A DNA stretch of 64,000 nt from Mesostigma viride (taxonomy: Eukaryota > Streptophyta > Mesostigmatophyceae > Mesostigmatales > Mesostigmataceae), in the NCBI GenBank assembly GCA_009746045.1, contig RPFO01002136.1, forward strand, positions 62,001 through 126,000. Direction: 5' to 3'. The first letter of the stretch is position 1. Each line of letters starts with the position of its first letter. This document shows positions 9,954 to 23,600 of this stretch, piece after piece. A model generated the notes under the pieces. The model saw only the letters and a program-made list of their open reading frames with translations. It did no database searches and had not been told where the DNA came from. The position numbers and the translations under genes are program-made.

Positions 9954-11621
9954 CTACGCGTAAATCATGAAAATGACAAATACTAAGCAGATTCAAAACA
10001 GTTAGGAGAAAAAAGAGTTCACACGCATGCCTCAGCATACACGTGTTTCGGCGTTAGAAACAGGTGTCCATGGCTTGGTGAAGCCAGCACGGTATAGACA
10101 ACGCCAAAGCAGCCCAGGAAAATACAGGAGCATAACCGTGGCCCATGCGCTGACAGCACTCATAGGGTATAATTCTCCTCCTGGTCAGCACTGAAAACAG
10201 CACTCCAAAGAGCACCTTATCATCATCGGTCATGACATCCACTGACACAAGCTAGACCATGGGGCATGATCTGCATTGAACGAAAGTCCCCAGGGAAACA
10301 CTAGGCTTTGCAAGTGCCACCCCAAGCCTGAGCATCAGGCAAAGAAGCGTCCGCTTCATGACCTGTTTTGAGGAATAAAGACATGAATTAGGGCATGAAT
10401 GGCACGAACAAAACATTTTGTGAGAAACATGCTTACCCCTTGCTTCCTAGACGGACTCAAGACGGATGCAAGGTGTTTTGCTGCTTTGTGTCAGCCTACT
10501 ACAAGAATGGACAGAAAAACCGCATTGGGGTATTAAATGCTCAAGTTAAGACAAAACGACAAGCCATGACTGCCTGCTCATGTCCAAACTTTATGAAAGC
10601 AGGATCGACCAGAGAGTGTAAGCAGTCTCTAACGACCCTGGTGAGATGCTACATCCTGTGAAGCCACTATGTCAGGCTCACACAGATGCGGTAAAAGAGC
10701 GTGTCACGCAATGGGCTGAGATTTTAAGAAAAATGTAGTGTGAATGTACTTACGGACGCATTCCCCATATTTTAATTTTTAAACCTTTGACTAATATTTG
10801 TAATGCAGGATTTTTAGTACACGACTGGCTTCCAATTGCATGAACAAAAGTAAAAATTATGTGCCAGCTCTGCGGTTTATTGAGCTTCAAGAATTGTTGC
10901 AGAAGTTTCTTGGTGCTTGAAGAAACTTTGGCTGCATAGAACACATGAGAGAAGGGTTATCCACAAAAGTGGTCGACACCTCTAAGCAAAAATTTGACGT
11001 AAGATTTGGGCCGAAATTCGACGCTGAGCTAGGTAAGGCCCTTGATATGAACACATTGACGTTGAGGATCCACTATATTAAAATGTCTAGACAGATGAAT
11101 CGACTTTGTTTCATCAAGACTCGTGGGCACTTTGCTTGTTAACAGAGACATATTGTAACATGCCACATGGATCAGGCTGATGGTCTAATTCATCACAACA
11201 CATGATCCTATGCCGCATGATACACTGCACTACGAAGAAGTATAGAAGCAATAAGCCCACCCAACCATGTGCTGCTTGATTCTGCCCCTAGCCACTCAAG
11301 TTGAACTATGCATTCAGCTCCAGCGTTTCATGAAGGTGCACCAGAAGTCCTAATTTTCCTGGAAGGGAAATGCCAATTCTAACTGCAAAGCAGCCAGCTC
11401 AGGCATACACTTAGGACATGGCAAGCCACAAGTATTAGACCGTGCAGGTTGGAATCCGAAAGTTGCATGCCTGTTTCTGAGCATTGCCTTATTGTTATCA
11501 CAAGTGCATTGCAAGCGACTTGCCCTTGCTAGTTTGCATCAAACATAATGTGACAAACCAGCAGGGTGCCAACACCCAAAACTGCTCGTATGTGTTGGAT
11601 GCATGCTCACCTCCTCCAAGA
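9954..11621. other. Spacer downstream of the ankyrin gene
   Basis: No clear gene. A plus-strand reading frame at 10395-10661 contains ACSCPNFMKAGSTRECKQ, which loosely resembles a SWIM zinc finger (CxC-x(n)-CxH) but has Gln where His is expected. It could be a relic of a MULE/FAR1-type transposase or chance. Part of the interval must hold the ankyrin gene's 3' UTR, since that gene ends at 11622 on the minus strand. Confidence 0.3.
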
Positions 11622-14600
11622 TCACCTTTGCTCGCGCAAGAGCTTTATTTGCCGAAGATATTCTTTCACCGGACTTAACCACGCCACCTCCAGCGGAGTT
11701 TTCCCCTTCTGTTGTGATCAGCCATCATATCAAGTCAGCAAAACAGGAGTGCACAGCTCGCAATACTTTTGATGCTTGCACACCAAGCGCGTGTATTTAG
11801 CGGCCACAAAACAGTCGCAGCAACAAGGCCGCAATGCCCCAGAATATAGCAGGCATCCGAACATCTACACAGTGGCACAGGACGATGCTTGACATGCAAA
11901 AAAAGCATTCAGGCTCAGTTAGTTGACCCTGTTCTTAGCCACACTGCAAAATATGCATGCACTGTAGAACTGCGTACCCATAATTTGCAGCATGAGATGC
12001 CGGTAGAAAAAGGATTTGTCTAAACCATCACTTAGTGTACGCATACCAAAGAGACACTACAGGCTGGGATAGCTGCTGGCTGGGACTCACCTGCTGCTTG
12101 CTGACTGGCGGCTGTGTAGATGGCGCGCAGATGATAGGTTTACAAACTGAAACTATACAGCCCTTCTATGCATTACCTCGCTAGCAATATGCAGTAGCTA
12201 GATCGCCTTTGAGGGCACTGGGATCCTCCTGTACTATTGCTGCATGAGCTGCTGATGCAAGCTATGCCACTTGTAACAGTACCAAAACATGTGTAATAGA
12301 AAGCATGTTTGCTACAATGCATGATGGGCCTTAGGAACTAGAGGGAAGGATGTGTTGGAAGCTAATATATCTGGTTAGGGCTTTTGACACAATGAAGGTA
12401 AATCAACTGACATCCTACCTTGGTCGGGGGATATATGGCCCAATATTGTCCTGGGCCAATGTCTCCACAGCAGGAACCTCACAAATGCGACAAATGCTCT
12501 AGCTCAACCACACCTTGCACAAGAGGAAACTTTTATTAACTTCTGCCCACGGCATGATGTCATGGCTACAGTCAGTGTGAGCAACGTTTCATTGGGAACT
12601 TACACCGTCCTTGGCGTCCAAGGTCATTCCCTTTTGCTCCACCAGGTACTTGACCACCTCTACGCCACTGCGGTAAGTATCAGCTGCGCGATGAAGCGCA
12701 GTCTGCCCAATCTGTCAAAAGACATGTATGCAAGTCACATCAAGCAATACCGATTTGAAACAATTACATTTACTAAGAATAGGCTCAGAGACCCACTAAC
12801 CTGGATAGATCATTTTGAGGCATTTTCCGCACCCGAGAAGGCTGTACTCCAAAACCAAACATAGAAAAATGCAAAGCCAGACTTTGTGTCTAATCCCAGC
12901 ATGCAGTATCTGCTTATAGCTGTCATACTTGTGCCATGCATTTTCCTAGCAATAGCTTTTGCAAGTTTGAGCCTTCCATGCGAGTTATGCACCGTACCAT
13001 CCCGTATTTGCTCCAGTCCGTTGGAGTGGGTGGCTACCGCAGAAAGTATTGCCACAGTAGTAGAAATGCATTAATGTCAAAAGGGCCAAGGCCATCACCA
13101 TACTTGTACTCTTAGTTGCACACGTCCTAATTCCTATCAAAGTGTAGCTAGGCCACACAACAATGGCGAGAACTTCAGATCGCCTGTCTTGAAGACCCGG
13201 GCCAGTGATGAGGACTTGGACTTTTTAGTGCAGCGAGGGTGCGTGGGTTGGAGCTGCAAAGAAGCCCGAAAGGCTGCAGTTTGCCACCCAAAGTACCCTA
13301 GGCATAGCATGACACTGGCGTACTGAAGTAGTGCCGCCGCGCCGCCGCTGGTCCACTGAGTCAGTGGCTCCATACGAAGGGGAGGACATGGAATTGCTAG
13401 GTTCTGAGTCTCGGCACCAATGCCTGCACCTATAGCCCACCTCGTACCACCACAAGGCCTGCCGATCGTGGCCGGCTCCCCCAATTGCCCCCCCTTGTGA
13501 AACTTATGCATGAGGCATCTCGAGCCAAAGTTCAGGTAAAACCAAATGTTAGCACACATAACTGTGAAGGCACTTGACATGGTGACTTTGCTGATCTCAT
13601 CATAATCTGCTAAGCAAAGGTGGTGCATTGATGTAGAGCAACTAGTAGACTACAAACCAGGCTCCTGGAGAGGTCAATATAGGTCTCCCAGGTCCACTTG
13701 CAGAAACCATCAAAACTAGGCCATGATCAGCAGCCACAGCCCCGCATTACAAGCATGACGTGGCACTGGTGCAACCTATTTTCTTTGCGGGCCCCACTCG
13801 GGGGTGACAAACGGTTGCCTGCCCGCCATTATCCCAGATCCTGCATCGCTGGGGCAAACTGACAGCGGTCCATGGCCCCATGATGGAGGCATGCAGTTAG
13901 GCAAGTTATACTTGGCAATAGTTAAGCATACATCATTATCTGACGCTGGTATATCCACGGGCTAAAGCAACCCCTGGTGGATGCCACCAGGGTTTACTGC
14001 CAGGGCGAGTGCCACGAAGGCGGGCCTTCCAATGAGGGAAAAATGTCCTCTGCCTATGACATACACTTGGGAAGGACTGGAAACTTTAATGCATTACTTG
14101 TTGCATAATGGGGGCAGCAATGGTTGTTGCAGCAATCAAATGTACTTTGCCAGGACAATGCGGACACATCCGGTCCAAATTTCCTACACCTTCTCGATGT
14201 ACGGAAGCTAAGCGGACACAGGGCAGCAATTCCACAGCCAGAGCCTAAGTGCTGAGAAGTAATTGGGAAGGAGTAGCTATCAGGCCACTCGTCTAAAGGC
14301 AAAAACGTTTAGGAGCTGTACAAAATGCATGGTTCCTGCAGACTGACAAGACCCACTCGGGCCTCGAGGGGCAATCGCTTGCCAAAGGCAGTTTGGATGG
14401 CAGCCCTGCTCCAGAAATTCAACCCATGGCCTTCAAGGCCCCTCCCAGATCAAGGAGGAGGTGCCCCTGTTGGTGACCTGGGAGAGGCTAAAAAACACAA
14501 TTCCACTGTTCGAGAAGGGTGGGCGGGCTGGCCGGTTTGTAATGCAAAATGCTGAGCGTTTGCACCAGTATAAATTTCCTTGCTGCTACCTCACTACATA

Positions 14601-17600
14601 TACCAGCAATTTATTCAACACCAATACATGCCAAGGCGGCTTAAGAGAGCCGCAGTCTTGCTGTAGCACCAGATTACTTGCATCTAATTGCCCGCCTGCA
14701 AAGTAGAGATGACCGCATACAACACTGGCAGGGCAAGGCGAGGACTGCTGGAGAAATTTTCATCATTGGTAGCGCATAGCATGCAAAAGGTCCGCCTGGC
14801 GAGAACCTTGATGCCGACAATGGAATGAAGTCCTTTGGCCACAAAAGGCCATGGAGCTGCAAGATTTCTGCACAACAGGGATTATCTGCCAAATGGGAAA
14901 CTTTATGATCTCTACTCCTTGCCCTTGGCAGGCTGGGGAGCTGCAGCAGGCAGAGGGAGCAATAGAGCAGGAACGCTAGCAGCTTCTTTTAACAAGACCA
15001 TAGAATAAGCGATAGCAGAATATATTGGAGGGCAGGGGCACCATGGGGCGCATTCTTGTGGGAATGCTATGGGGCTATGCCAGGCCGCCCTAATGATTTT
15101 AATTATGCTGATAATTGGAAACTGCTTCCCCCCCTCCAAGGTTCAGCCAGTGCATAGCACCCCCAGAGGTCATCCAGTTCTTCAAGTAGCTGGCAAGAAT
15201 AAATTGATAGAGGCAATGAAAAGATGGGAAAACAGTATTTGCTTTTATTGCAAGATCCAGCTGATTCAGCGGAGTATGATTGGAGCTTGGAACACTATAC
15301 GACCCCTAACTTTGCCACGCAGTTCCTGAGAGCAAGTGTGGGGCCCGCTACGTGGAAGCATTTGCGGCCAGATGCATGTCTGCACCATGATGCAGAGACA
15401 GTAATCTGCGGCCTGCCCCCCCAGGCAGTGAGAGAAGCTGGGTGCCCTACCTCCTTCTCATAGTGTATTATGGGTCATCGGTTCCTTTATTGGTACCCAC
15501 GTGGGGCAGTACCGTGACTAAATATGATTAATTAACCAATGGTGCTTGCTGGGGTCCTCTCCGGCATAAACAGCGGAGTTCAGCCAATCTCTATGTTGCC
15601 GCCCCACGAGACCAGGTGACGCAATCAGAATTCTTTTTGCCCCTTGCTGGTCTGGGGTCTTATGCAGCTTCCATATCAGGTCATGGCCATGTCAGGGAAG
15701 AAGAAAGCACCTAGCGCATTGGAAATAAAGTAACTTGCAGGAAGGCCATCGGAGCGCAGCCCAAACTGACAGACAGATTTTTTGCAAGCCTTTACAGCTG
15801 TGTATGGCCTACTTCAGCTGTGTATTGGAATGGAAACAGCTTCAGCTGGTATGGAGCACGGTTCCTGCATACAGCCAGAGACTGTTCCCGCAAACAGTGT
15901 CTGCAGGTGGGAGGCAGCTGCAAAAGGACAGCTACCCTGTCTTCTACCGCATAACCTACGTGGATAGAGCAACAAGGTACATGTGGCGGAATTCTACTAA
16001 GGTGCACTACGGGCGCCAAGTGCCACAGCGGTACCGGTTCAGATATCATTCTGACACCACAGTCCCGCCGAGGCCTGCATGGAGCCGCATAGCTATTGCG
16101 CCGCTACATGCGCTTTTTTAATCCACTTACTAAACCCTGGTGCAGTTGTTAGACATTGCCACTTGACAGAAAGTTTATCAATGGCCGGCTGGGCCAGCTA
16201 CTCTGAGCATTTTTGTGTGGTAAAGATAGAATGAGCAAGGATCATAACTCTCAAGAAAGTAAGTAATTCTCCACTGCCTCATCCAGGCCTCTGCCGCATG
16301 TCATTGGAGCTGCAAACTCTGGTGGATGAGGCTTCTAGTCGCAGATTCAATGGCTACGAGCTGTGTAGAATGTGCTGGTACAGCAGAATTGCAGCTGTGA
16401 GCTGCCCTAAGGAATGCACTCTCTCTTGCAGAACGGTCGCCCATATGAATCAGCTGGTCTCACAAAGACACAAAAACATTTGATCAGTGATGTTTGATTG
16501 CTTGCCCACAATTGTGCAGTAGAGTGAATGACTCGGATTTATACATGCAGGGCAAAGCTTGGAAAAAGTATTGATACAACAAGGTTCTCCAAGCCAATGT
16601 ATAGCTCCCAGAACGCATCCCCATGAGTAGAATTTGCTTGCGCCTGTGGCTGCTGAGCCCAGATGGTGGGTGCGAAATACAACCATAGGCACGAGAAACT
16701 GCCAGGCAACTGTAAACAAAGGCACTGGGCCTATACCAGGTGGCAGAATGGCATGTGACGCAAAGCAAGGCTGATCGCCATGGTTTGGGGCTTGCCTGAA
16801 GCAAACCAAACTATGACACATTGGAGGTAACGCACACAGCCAAGCTAACACGGGGGGCTAGCTTAGTGGAAAAGTAAAATCACTTATTATTTATTTGTGG
16901 CAGTTTAACCCCACTAAGTGGTTTTGTATGTACTAGTGCAACAGGAAAAGTATCTTACATCCAGATTGAGTGATACTTTGAGTGCCAGACGTCACCTACG
17001 AAAGAAGAATCATCACATCCACAAGGAACGTCGGCGATGATGTCAGACCTGGTGACTGTTGGTCTTTATTGGGATAATCGATTGGACCTTTTCAGAATAA
17101 GAGATCTGGTAGAGTAGAGTTGAGTACCTTCTATAGTTTGTTCGGTCTATGGGCCATTTGTACAGACAGGACATTGAATATTCTTCATGGGTCCAATCCC
17201 TAGGTTGGATTCGCCATAGGTACAAATCTGTTCTAAGTGACCAAGATGACCTCTGACTTCTGATGTCAATCCCGAAGTGTAGTCATGTAAGTCGCGAGTA
17301 GAAAGGAACGTTAAACATTGATACAGTCATTACCGCATTAAGTTGCGATCAACGCCAAAAATTCGGTGCCGCAACTTAACGCAGTAACACAACTTAACAG
17401 TAGAATTAGGCTAGCAGCTCAACGCCTCCTAGCTCACGGATTTCTAGACGGCATTCGACAGCTCTCAAGCCCGATCCAGCTGCACCATCAAAGCCTCCCA
17501 AAGTCCAGTTTCCAGACTAGGTAACTATTGTGAGATAGGCGGGCAGGCTGCAATACACGCCACTCGCGCAGCCGGGTGCAGCCACCCAGTGCCTGCGTTT

Positions 17601-20600
17601 TATACCACAAATGTGTGCTTTCGGCATGATGGTGTCCGGGAAGTTGTCTCAATTACGGGCCGGGCGGCCTGCATGCTCTTTGATTCGTTTGTACCGCAGT
17701 CTGCATGCTGCAAATGAACTGAAATATAAGGTTGCATTCGCGCTTTTTGGCACTGCTAATCCACGAGGCGGGGACGTCTGCGCGCCAATGGAGCTTGCGT
17801 ATTTTGCCACCTACAATCACATATAGCGGGTCCGGACTTGGCAAAAAGTGGCCTCCTGCGCGGCCAAAATTGGCCCAACACCTACTAATCGAGTCGCTAC
17901 CGCGATAAGTTGCGTTGGCACCCATGCTTAAGTTGCGGTCGCCGCGCTAACTTTGGCGTCACAACTTAACGCGGTATCGCAACCTTAAAAAACACAACTT
18001 GACAGTGTAACGACTGTAGCTAGTTGCTGATTGGACTATACGGTGGATACTGTGCCTGATTGGGCCAATAGTTCAGATGAGGGGTCCGTGTTGTGGGTGT
18101 CACCATTTGGTATTTTGTGGGACGAAGTCGACCATGAAGGCAGTCACACTTCCAACAACCCGGTTATGTAAAAGCGATGGAAAACCTCTTTGCAATCAAC
18201 CTCTCATCTACGCTCTTATCGCCTTTGTCTTCTTACTGTCCTCATCATAAGGAGAATAGACTGATCGTCTGTCTGGTGGTCACGAGAGCAAGCAACCTCC
18301 CAAGGCCGTCCTCACAAGGAGGACAGTTCCACCTCAAACCAGCCGAGCCTGAAAGTCATACCAGAGACATTCTTGAGGAAAAGATTTGTTGAGCTTTGCT
18401 CATTTAATATGTGATACGCGGATGGGCTCAAAGGGGACTGACCTGCCGTAGGTAGCGAAGTACAAGCGTCTGTCACGGGGGTACTGCAACTGCCGGCACT
18501 TGTGCCCGCGGTGCAGAGGGTGGAACCCTGGTACGGGGCTTGAGAGCTTCTGTACGTCACTAGACCGTGGACATCTAGTACTTAAAGTGGTGTAGGGGCG
18601 TAGGGAGGCCAGTTCCAGCTTCGCAACCTGATCCCAGAAATTTGCGGGTAAGGTCGGCTAACTGCTATGGCGGCTGCGTCAAGTATTAGACGATGCTACC
18701 GGCCTCTCCGTGCGCGGAGGGGCCTGGAATAAATTATTTTGAATGCCGCTGGTTAGCGCCCAGCCAGCGGCAGGGTCACTGCCTTGATGCGATGGCTGTG
18801 GCCCCCAGTGTCAAGTCCACGGATCAAATCCCCCCGTTCTCAAGGGTGTTGCGAGCCGCATCTGTCCGGGACGCTGCGCATTGTATAGAGATCTTGAAGG
18901 AACCAAAAAGATGGTTTGGACAACACAGCGTGGGGGAAATAAAAGCCACAGACGGAGGGGGACAGGCCATCGGGCAGTAGTGCGAGGGGCAGGGCGGGTC
19001 AACGGTCTGTAAGGAACTGACGGCGTCCCGTGGCTGCCAATAACTTTTGAGATACACCTCCAGTTGAAAACGTCTTCATGGCCTGCGGCCAGGCTGCAGA
19101 TGCGGGATTTAGGTGTTGAGCATAAATTTCGGGGATTAAGCACCTGTGCAGTATTCTGCATTATTCTGCATGGTAAATCCCATATTTTGATCCGCCTTTA
19201 ATCTCCTGCTATACTACAAGCCCTGGTCGCCGGGGCATGGCTAGGCCATTTCCTAACCTATATTTTGATAGTGTAAAGGGCCCATCATCCCGATAGATTT
19301 TTGGGAAATCCCAGCCGTGCAGGCTGGGGCTGGCGATGGGTCCTGGGCTTGTGAGAGACATCTCCCGTTTCCGAAGGTGCCCCCCTAACGGGGGGAATGA
19401 GATGGGTTGCCCCTGCGTCCACCGAGAAACCGTCAAGGCCACACGGGGGCGGTGGTGGAGCCGTGGCGACATGCAGAGGCGGGGGCCACGGGAGAGTGCT
19501 GAACCAGAGTGCATCCCTGCTATCGGTCTGTTTGAGACGGCCTGGGTGGAATATTCTAAGAACAAGGGAATGTGGGACAACTCATGCGTTGGAGATATGT
19601 GCTGGGTCCAGCATTGTGTTACAACAACTAGCTTGATAATGATTTGTACGAGGACTTTCAATGGTGTGGCATAGGATCTACTTTGTAAAGCCTAGTACAC
19701 TTAACTCTGATACACGTGTTTCTCTTGGTGGAAAGGAACTCCCATGGACCAAAAGCTAGGAATGTATCTATCAGTCATTTAGAAGAAGGATGTCATTTTT
19801 CCTTGTTAAAACTAGGGACATCACAGCATGTATGCAGAAGTTGATGAATGCTAACAAACTCACAAATAATGAAGGCAAGGAAACGAAGATTTTTCCTACC
19901 TGGTTGATTCAACACAGGTTTATACAGGAAAGGTAAAATAGTAACATATTCTAATGGAATGAGAAACGGCTTACGATGTAAGAGTTGCTTGCAGTCACCC
20001 TGCATAAGCTGTACACAGGCAACTGATAGATGTATGAATGGTGTGAAGTAGTAATAAATCTATTTAGACCTCTGGCCCTTCCACTTGCAGTTGAGCCAGT
20101 AATAGGCCATGTGCGGGCCCCATGAGTGTGCGCTTGCATTTCGTACTTCTTTGGTAATAGCCTGCAAGTCTAGCATCACGTAGCAGTGGTGTGATTTTGT
20201 TTAATGATGTTTAATGTAGCCAAAAATGCGTAAAATACCCTACCAGAGTCAGAAATCAAGGGTAGGAAATTCATAGAAATAATGATTATACCTAAAAAGA
20301 ACAATAAGCTTTCAAGAAGACCAGAATTTGATTGAGACAATATTAAGTAGAGTTCTGCCACAAAAGCAGCAGTTACAGTGGCCTTTAGATTTCTCAGTCC
20401 GCACGCGGAAGCAAGAAGCCTCCAGGGTGGAGGGAGGGAAAGATACAAGTCATACAACTGCGGATCACTGCCGGCCTAGCTTGCTTAAGGCATGGTCCGC
20501 CGACACACACAAGCTGACATCATGCAATTAATTAACACTGGCATGCATCATGCACCGGCCTGATGAGTGTTGAAAGCGCCACAAAAACTAAGGTGGCCAC

Positions 20601-23600
20601 GCAACCCCAGCAGGATAGTACGCTAACCATACAGGTTTTCGTACAAGGTCCTTAGGAACTAACAAACACAAATCTTGCCTATCGACCCTTTGGGTCCGTC
20701 CAAGTCCACTATGCAATTATTAATCAAGACTTGCTAAAAACATTCAGTCAAAGACTCGGTAGTCAACCTGCCAACCCTACAGGTTCCTAGCATCACACCT
20801 GGTGCACTGGCTGCCCGCTATTAGAACAAGTACAAGGGGGGGCAGCTGCTATCACCCAAGCGCCATTAGTGTCCCACCTCAATCAACCATCAAAGATTCA
20901 CTCCTGCATCTATCCAGATCCGTACCGCGGGCTAGGGGTGCTGAGTGCACTGGGCGAGCGCAAAATTTGCCATTTGGCTGGCAGCTACCGCCAAACCTTA
21001 ATGACGAAAAATGGGGATGGTGCCAAGAACTATCGCGCAGCTAATGTACATATACTATACTTCAACAACTATGCCCCCAAATTTCTGAAACTGGTAGGAT
21101 CGCCATGGAAACTCGGGCGTACGTTCTGCAGGCCAACTAAGGAGCTGCAAAGAGGTGAGGCTGCAATCTGCTACCCTAAGTACCCAAGGAATTGCGTGGC
21201 ACTGGCCAACTGGAGCAGTGCCGCTGCGACGGCGCTGGTCCACTGAGTCAGTGCCTTAGAATTGAGGCTAGCCCGCCGAACCTGCCCTCCCCGGCCGGGC
21301 CCCCCCCTCCCCCCCAAGTAAAACTTTCCGGTGTTTGAGATGCATGAGCAAGACCTCAGTTGTTGCATTATGCGGAAAACAATGCACAAAGTCACCCATG
21401 CTAAAAAATGCCTGGCAAATGTGAGAAGCACAACCAGGAGGTCAAACTTACCACTTATTGCGCTCAAAGTATCATATCAGGATTATTGACCAACCGCAAC
21501 GCATTCCAATAACCTACTTGGGTTCTATCCATGTAAGAAACCCAACAGAACCGTCCCAGATGGGCACTTGCCTCATCCTTGGCCGCCAGGCTCATCCCCT
21601 TGGCCTCCACCAGGTACTTGACCAGCTCCAGGTTGCCTCGACTAGCAGCGAAAAGCAGCGCATTGCCCCCATTCTGCTTTATACAAGACAACCAGCGCCG
21701 CAGCAAGCAGGATACAAAGGGGGGTCAGCACGGATAATTGACATTAAAAAGGTTTGGTCATCCTATCGTTTCCAAACAGATATGCACTATTTAACAACAA
21801 CAATGTCTAGCATGACCCGACGCAGTCAAGCATCTGTGAGGGAGATATTTTAAAAACTCGCACGGCAGCGGCCACAACAGACGGTGCCAACTCAACTGAA
21901 GTCCGTGGGGGTTCACGGACAGTATGCGCTCAGTACGGTGCGACGGCAAAACATGGTAGATGACAACACAAGGGACCCAGCCATTCCTTGGTGGGAGATG
22001 ACCTGAGAAGGAAAGGTGAGACAAGCATACTTGCACACAAGCACGCCATTTATCGAGCCTAAGCGGCACCTAAACAGCGGGCTCTGAAAACCGTTAGTCA
22101 ACACAGGGTCAAGGTTGTTCTGCTGCTTCCTTGGTGAGCAAAACCACGTCTTACCTTGCCCTTGGCCTCCAGGCTCATCCCCTTGGCCTCCACCAGGTAC
22201 TTGACCAGCTCAAAGTGGCCTCCTTGGGCAGCGCCAAGAAGCGCATTCTCATCACCCTGTCTTGCACAGAAAGGATGCCAAGCGCAGCAGCCAGTTTTTC
22301 AAACGGGCAGCATTGAAGTGTGTTAAAAGCTTTGGAAAGAGAAGGCGCCACTGGATGGAAATATTAGCTAGGCTTGTGGTAGGATGCAGGCTACACAACA
22401 GTCAATTCGCAATGCACAAACAAAACTCGGATATGTACTCCACGTAGCAGCATAGGGTTGTTGACAGCAGAAAGCTTTGCAGTGCAAAATATGTGCACTG
22501 GACAAGCTGCCTGGGATGCGCATGTGCCCACCTCCTCAAGCAACCGTGCATGGTAGGTGAAGCCATGAAAATGTGATGCCATGTATGCAGCCCATGTATT
22601 GTAAGCCAAGAAAAGGCTCCCAGAACCCTAGCACTCGTACGCACAACCTCATGTTGGTGCTTGCTGGGAAACACAATGTCAAACTGCTATGTATTTGTGC
22701 CAGCTGCACTTGAGCTAGTCAAATATTGGTTGACGCCAGCGCAAGGATACCAAGAGAAAATGGAAAAAGGGCTCGTTTCAGCAAGCCAAGTGCAACATAT
22801 ACCCATGTACAGAAAGGAGTGGGCGTTTTGCTAAGCGTTCCAGTCACTTCAGTGTAGTTGAATGAGAGAAATGGCGGCAGTGCTGGGAGAGACATTAAAC
22901 ATGGAAAAAGCACATTGCCTGGCCGGTTCCATTGACTAGCAAAGTGGCACCCGGTACACACGCCACTTGAAGATCCGCAAGCAAAGCAAAGTTTCCAAGC
23001 GCTTCACAGAACCAAGAAAAAAATGGAGGGGCGGAGGGCGGATCGGCCAAAAAAGAAATATATTTTTTCCCCTCGCGCAAGTTTGGAAATAATTGGCACA
23101 CCATGCCACATGGCAGGCCATCAAAGTTCCCGCCCTTCAACACACAAACACAGCCGAAGATAAAAAGACAAGTGTCAGCCACAAACCGGAGTCATGGCCT
23201 CATGCTAACTACCAACCAAGGACACTTGTAGACCAGCAAATCAGGAATCAAAAGCCGTAGCAGTGTGGCCTGATTTCTTGATTTCGCATCTGCCCAACAG
23301 TGTCCTTGGTCATGTCAGCAGATTTCAACCCAGATGCTGCCGCTGCAATGTCCGTCGCGTGCACCAGGTTGGCAAAGACATAGGCCAAGTTGGACGCTCA
23401 ACAGGAAACCCGAGGCAAAGCTGATGTCCAGGGTGCAAGTGGGACGAGCTCCCTTTGAAGTGCACGTTCTATTTCAGTAGAGACCATGTCATGGTCTGCA
23501 ATAAGCCAATTCCACGGTAGTCAATAATCCAGTGTCATGGTAGCTATGTAGTACATCACGAGACAGCCAATGACACCGACAGATCCAACAGGTAGTACAG

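Larger units (their letters stand above)
12712..21571 (-). other. Long ankyrin-gene intron with repeats and unexplained reading frames
   Basis: No ankyrin exon was found in this 8.9-kb interval. It holds a MITE at 17324-18016 and a segment at about 13240-13560 that matches about 21140-21380. Several moderate open frames occur on the plus strand (14461-14706, 15224-15463, 15735-16121, 19336-19674, 20869-21246), none with a family I recognise. They may be decayed transposon ORFs or unrecognised nested exons. Confidence 0.4.
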
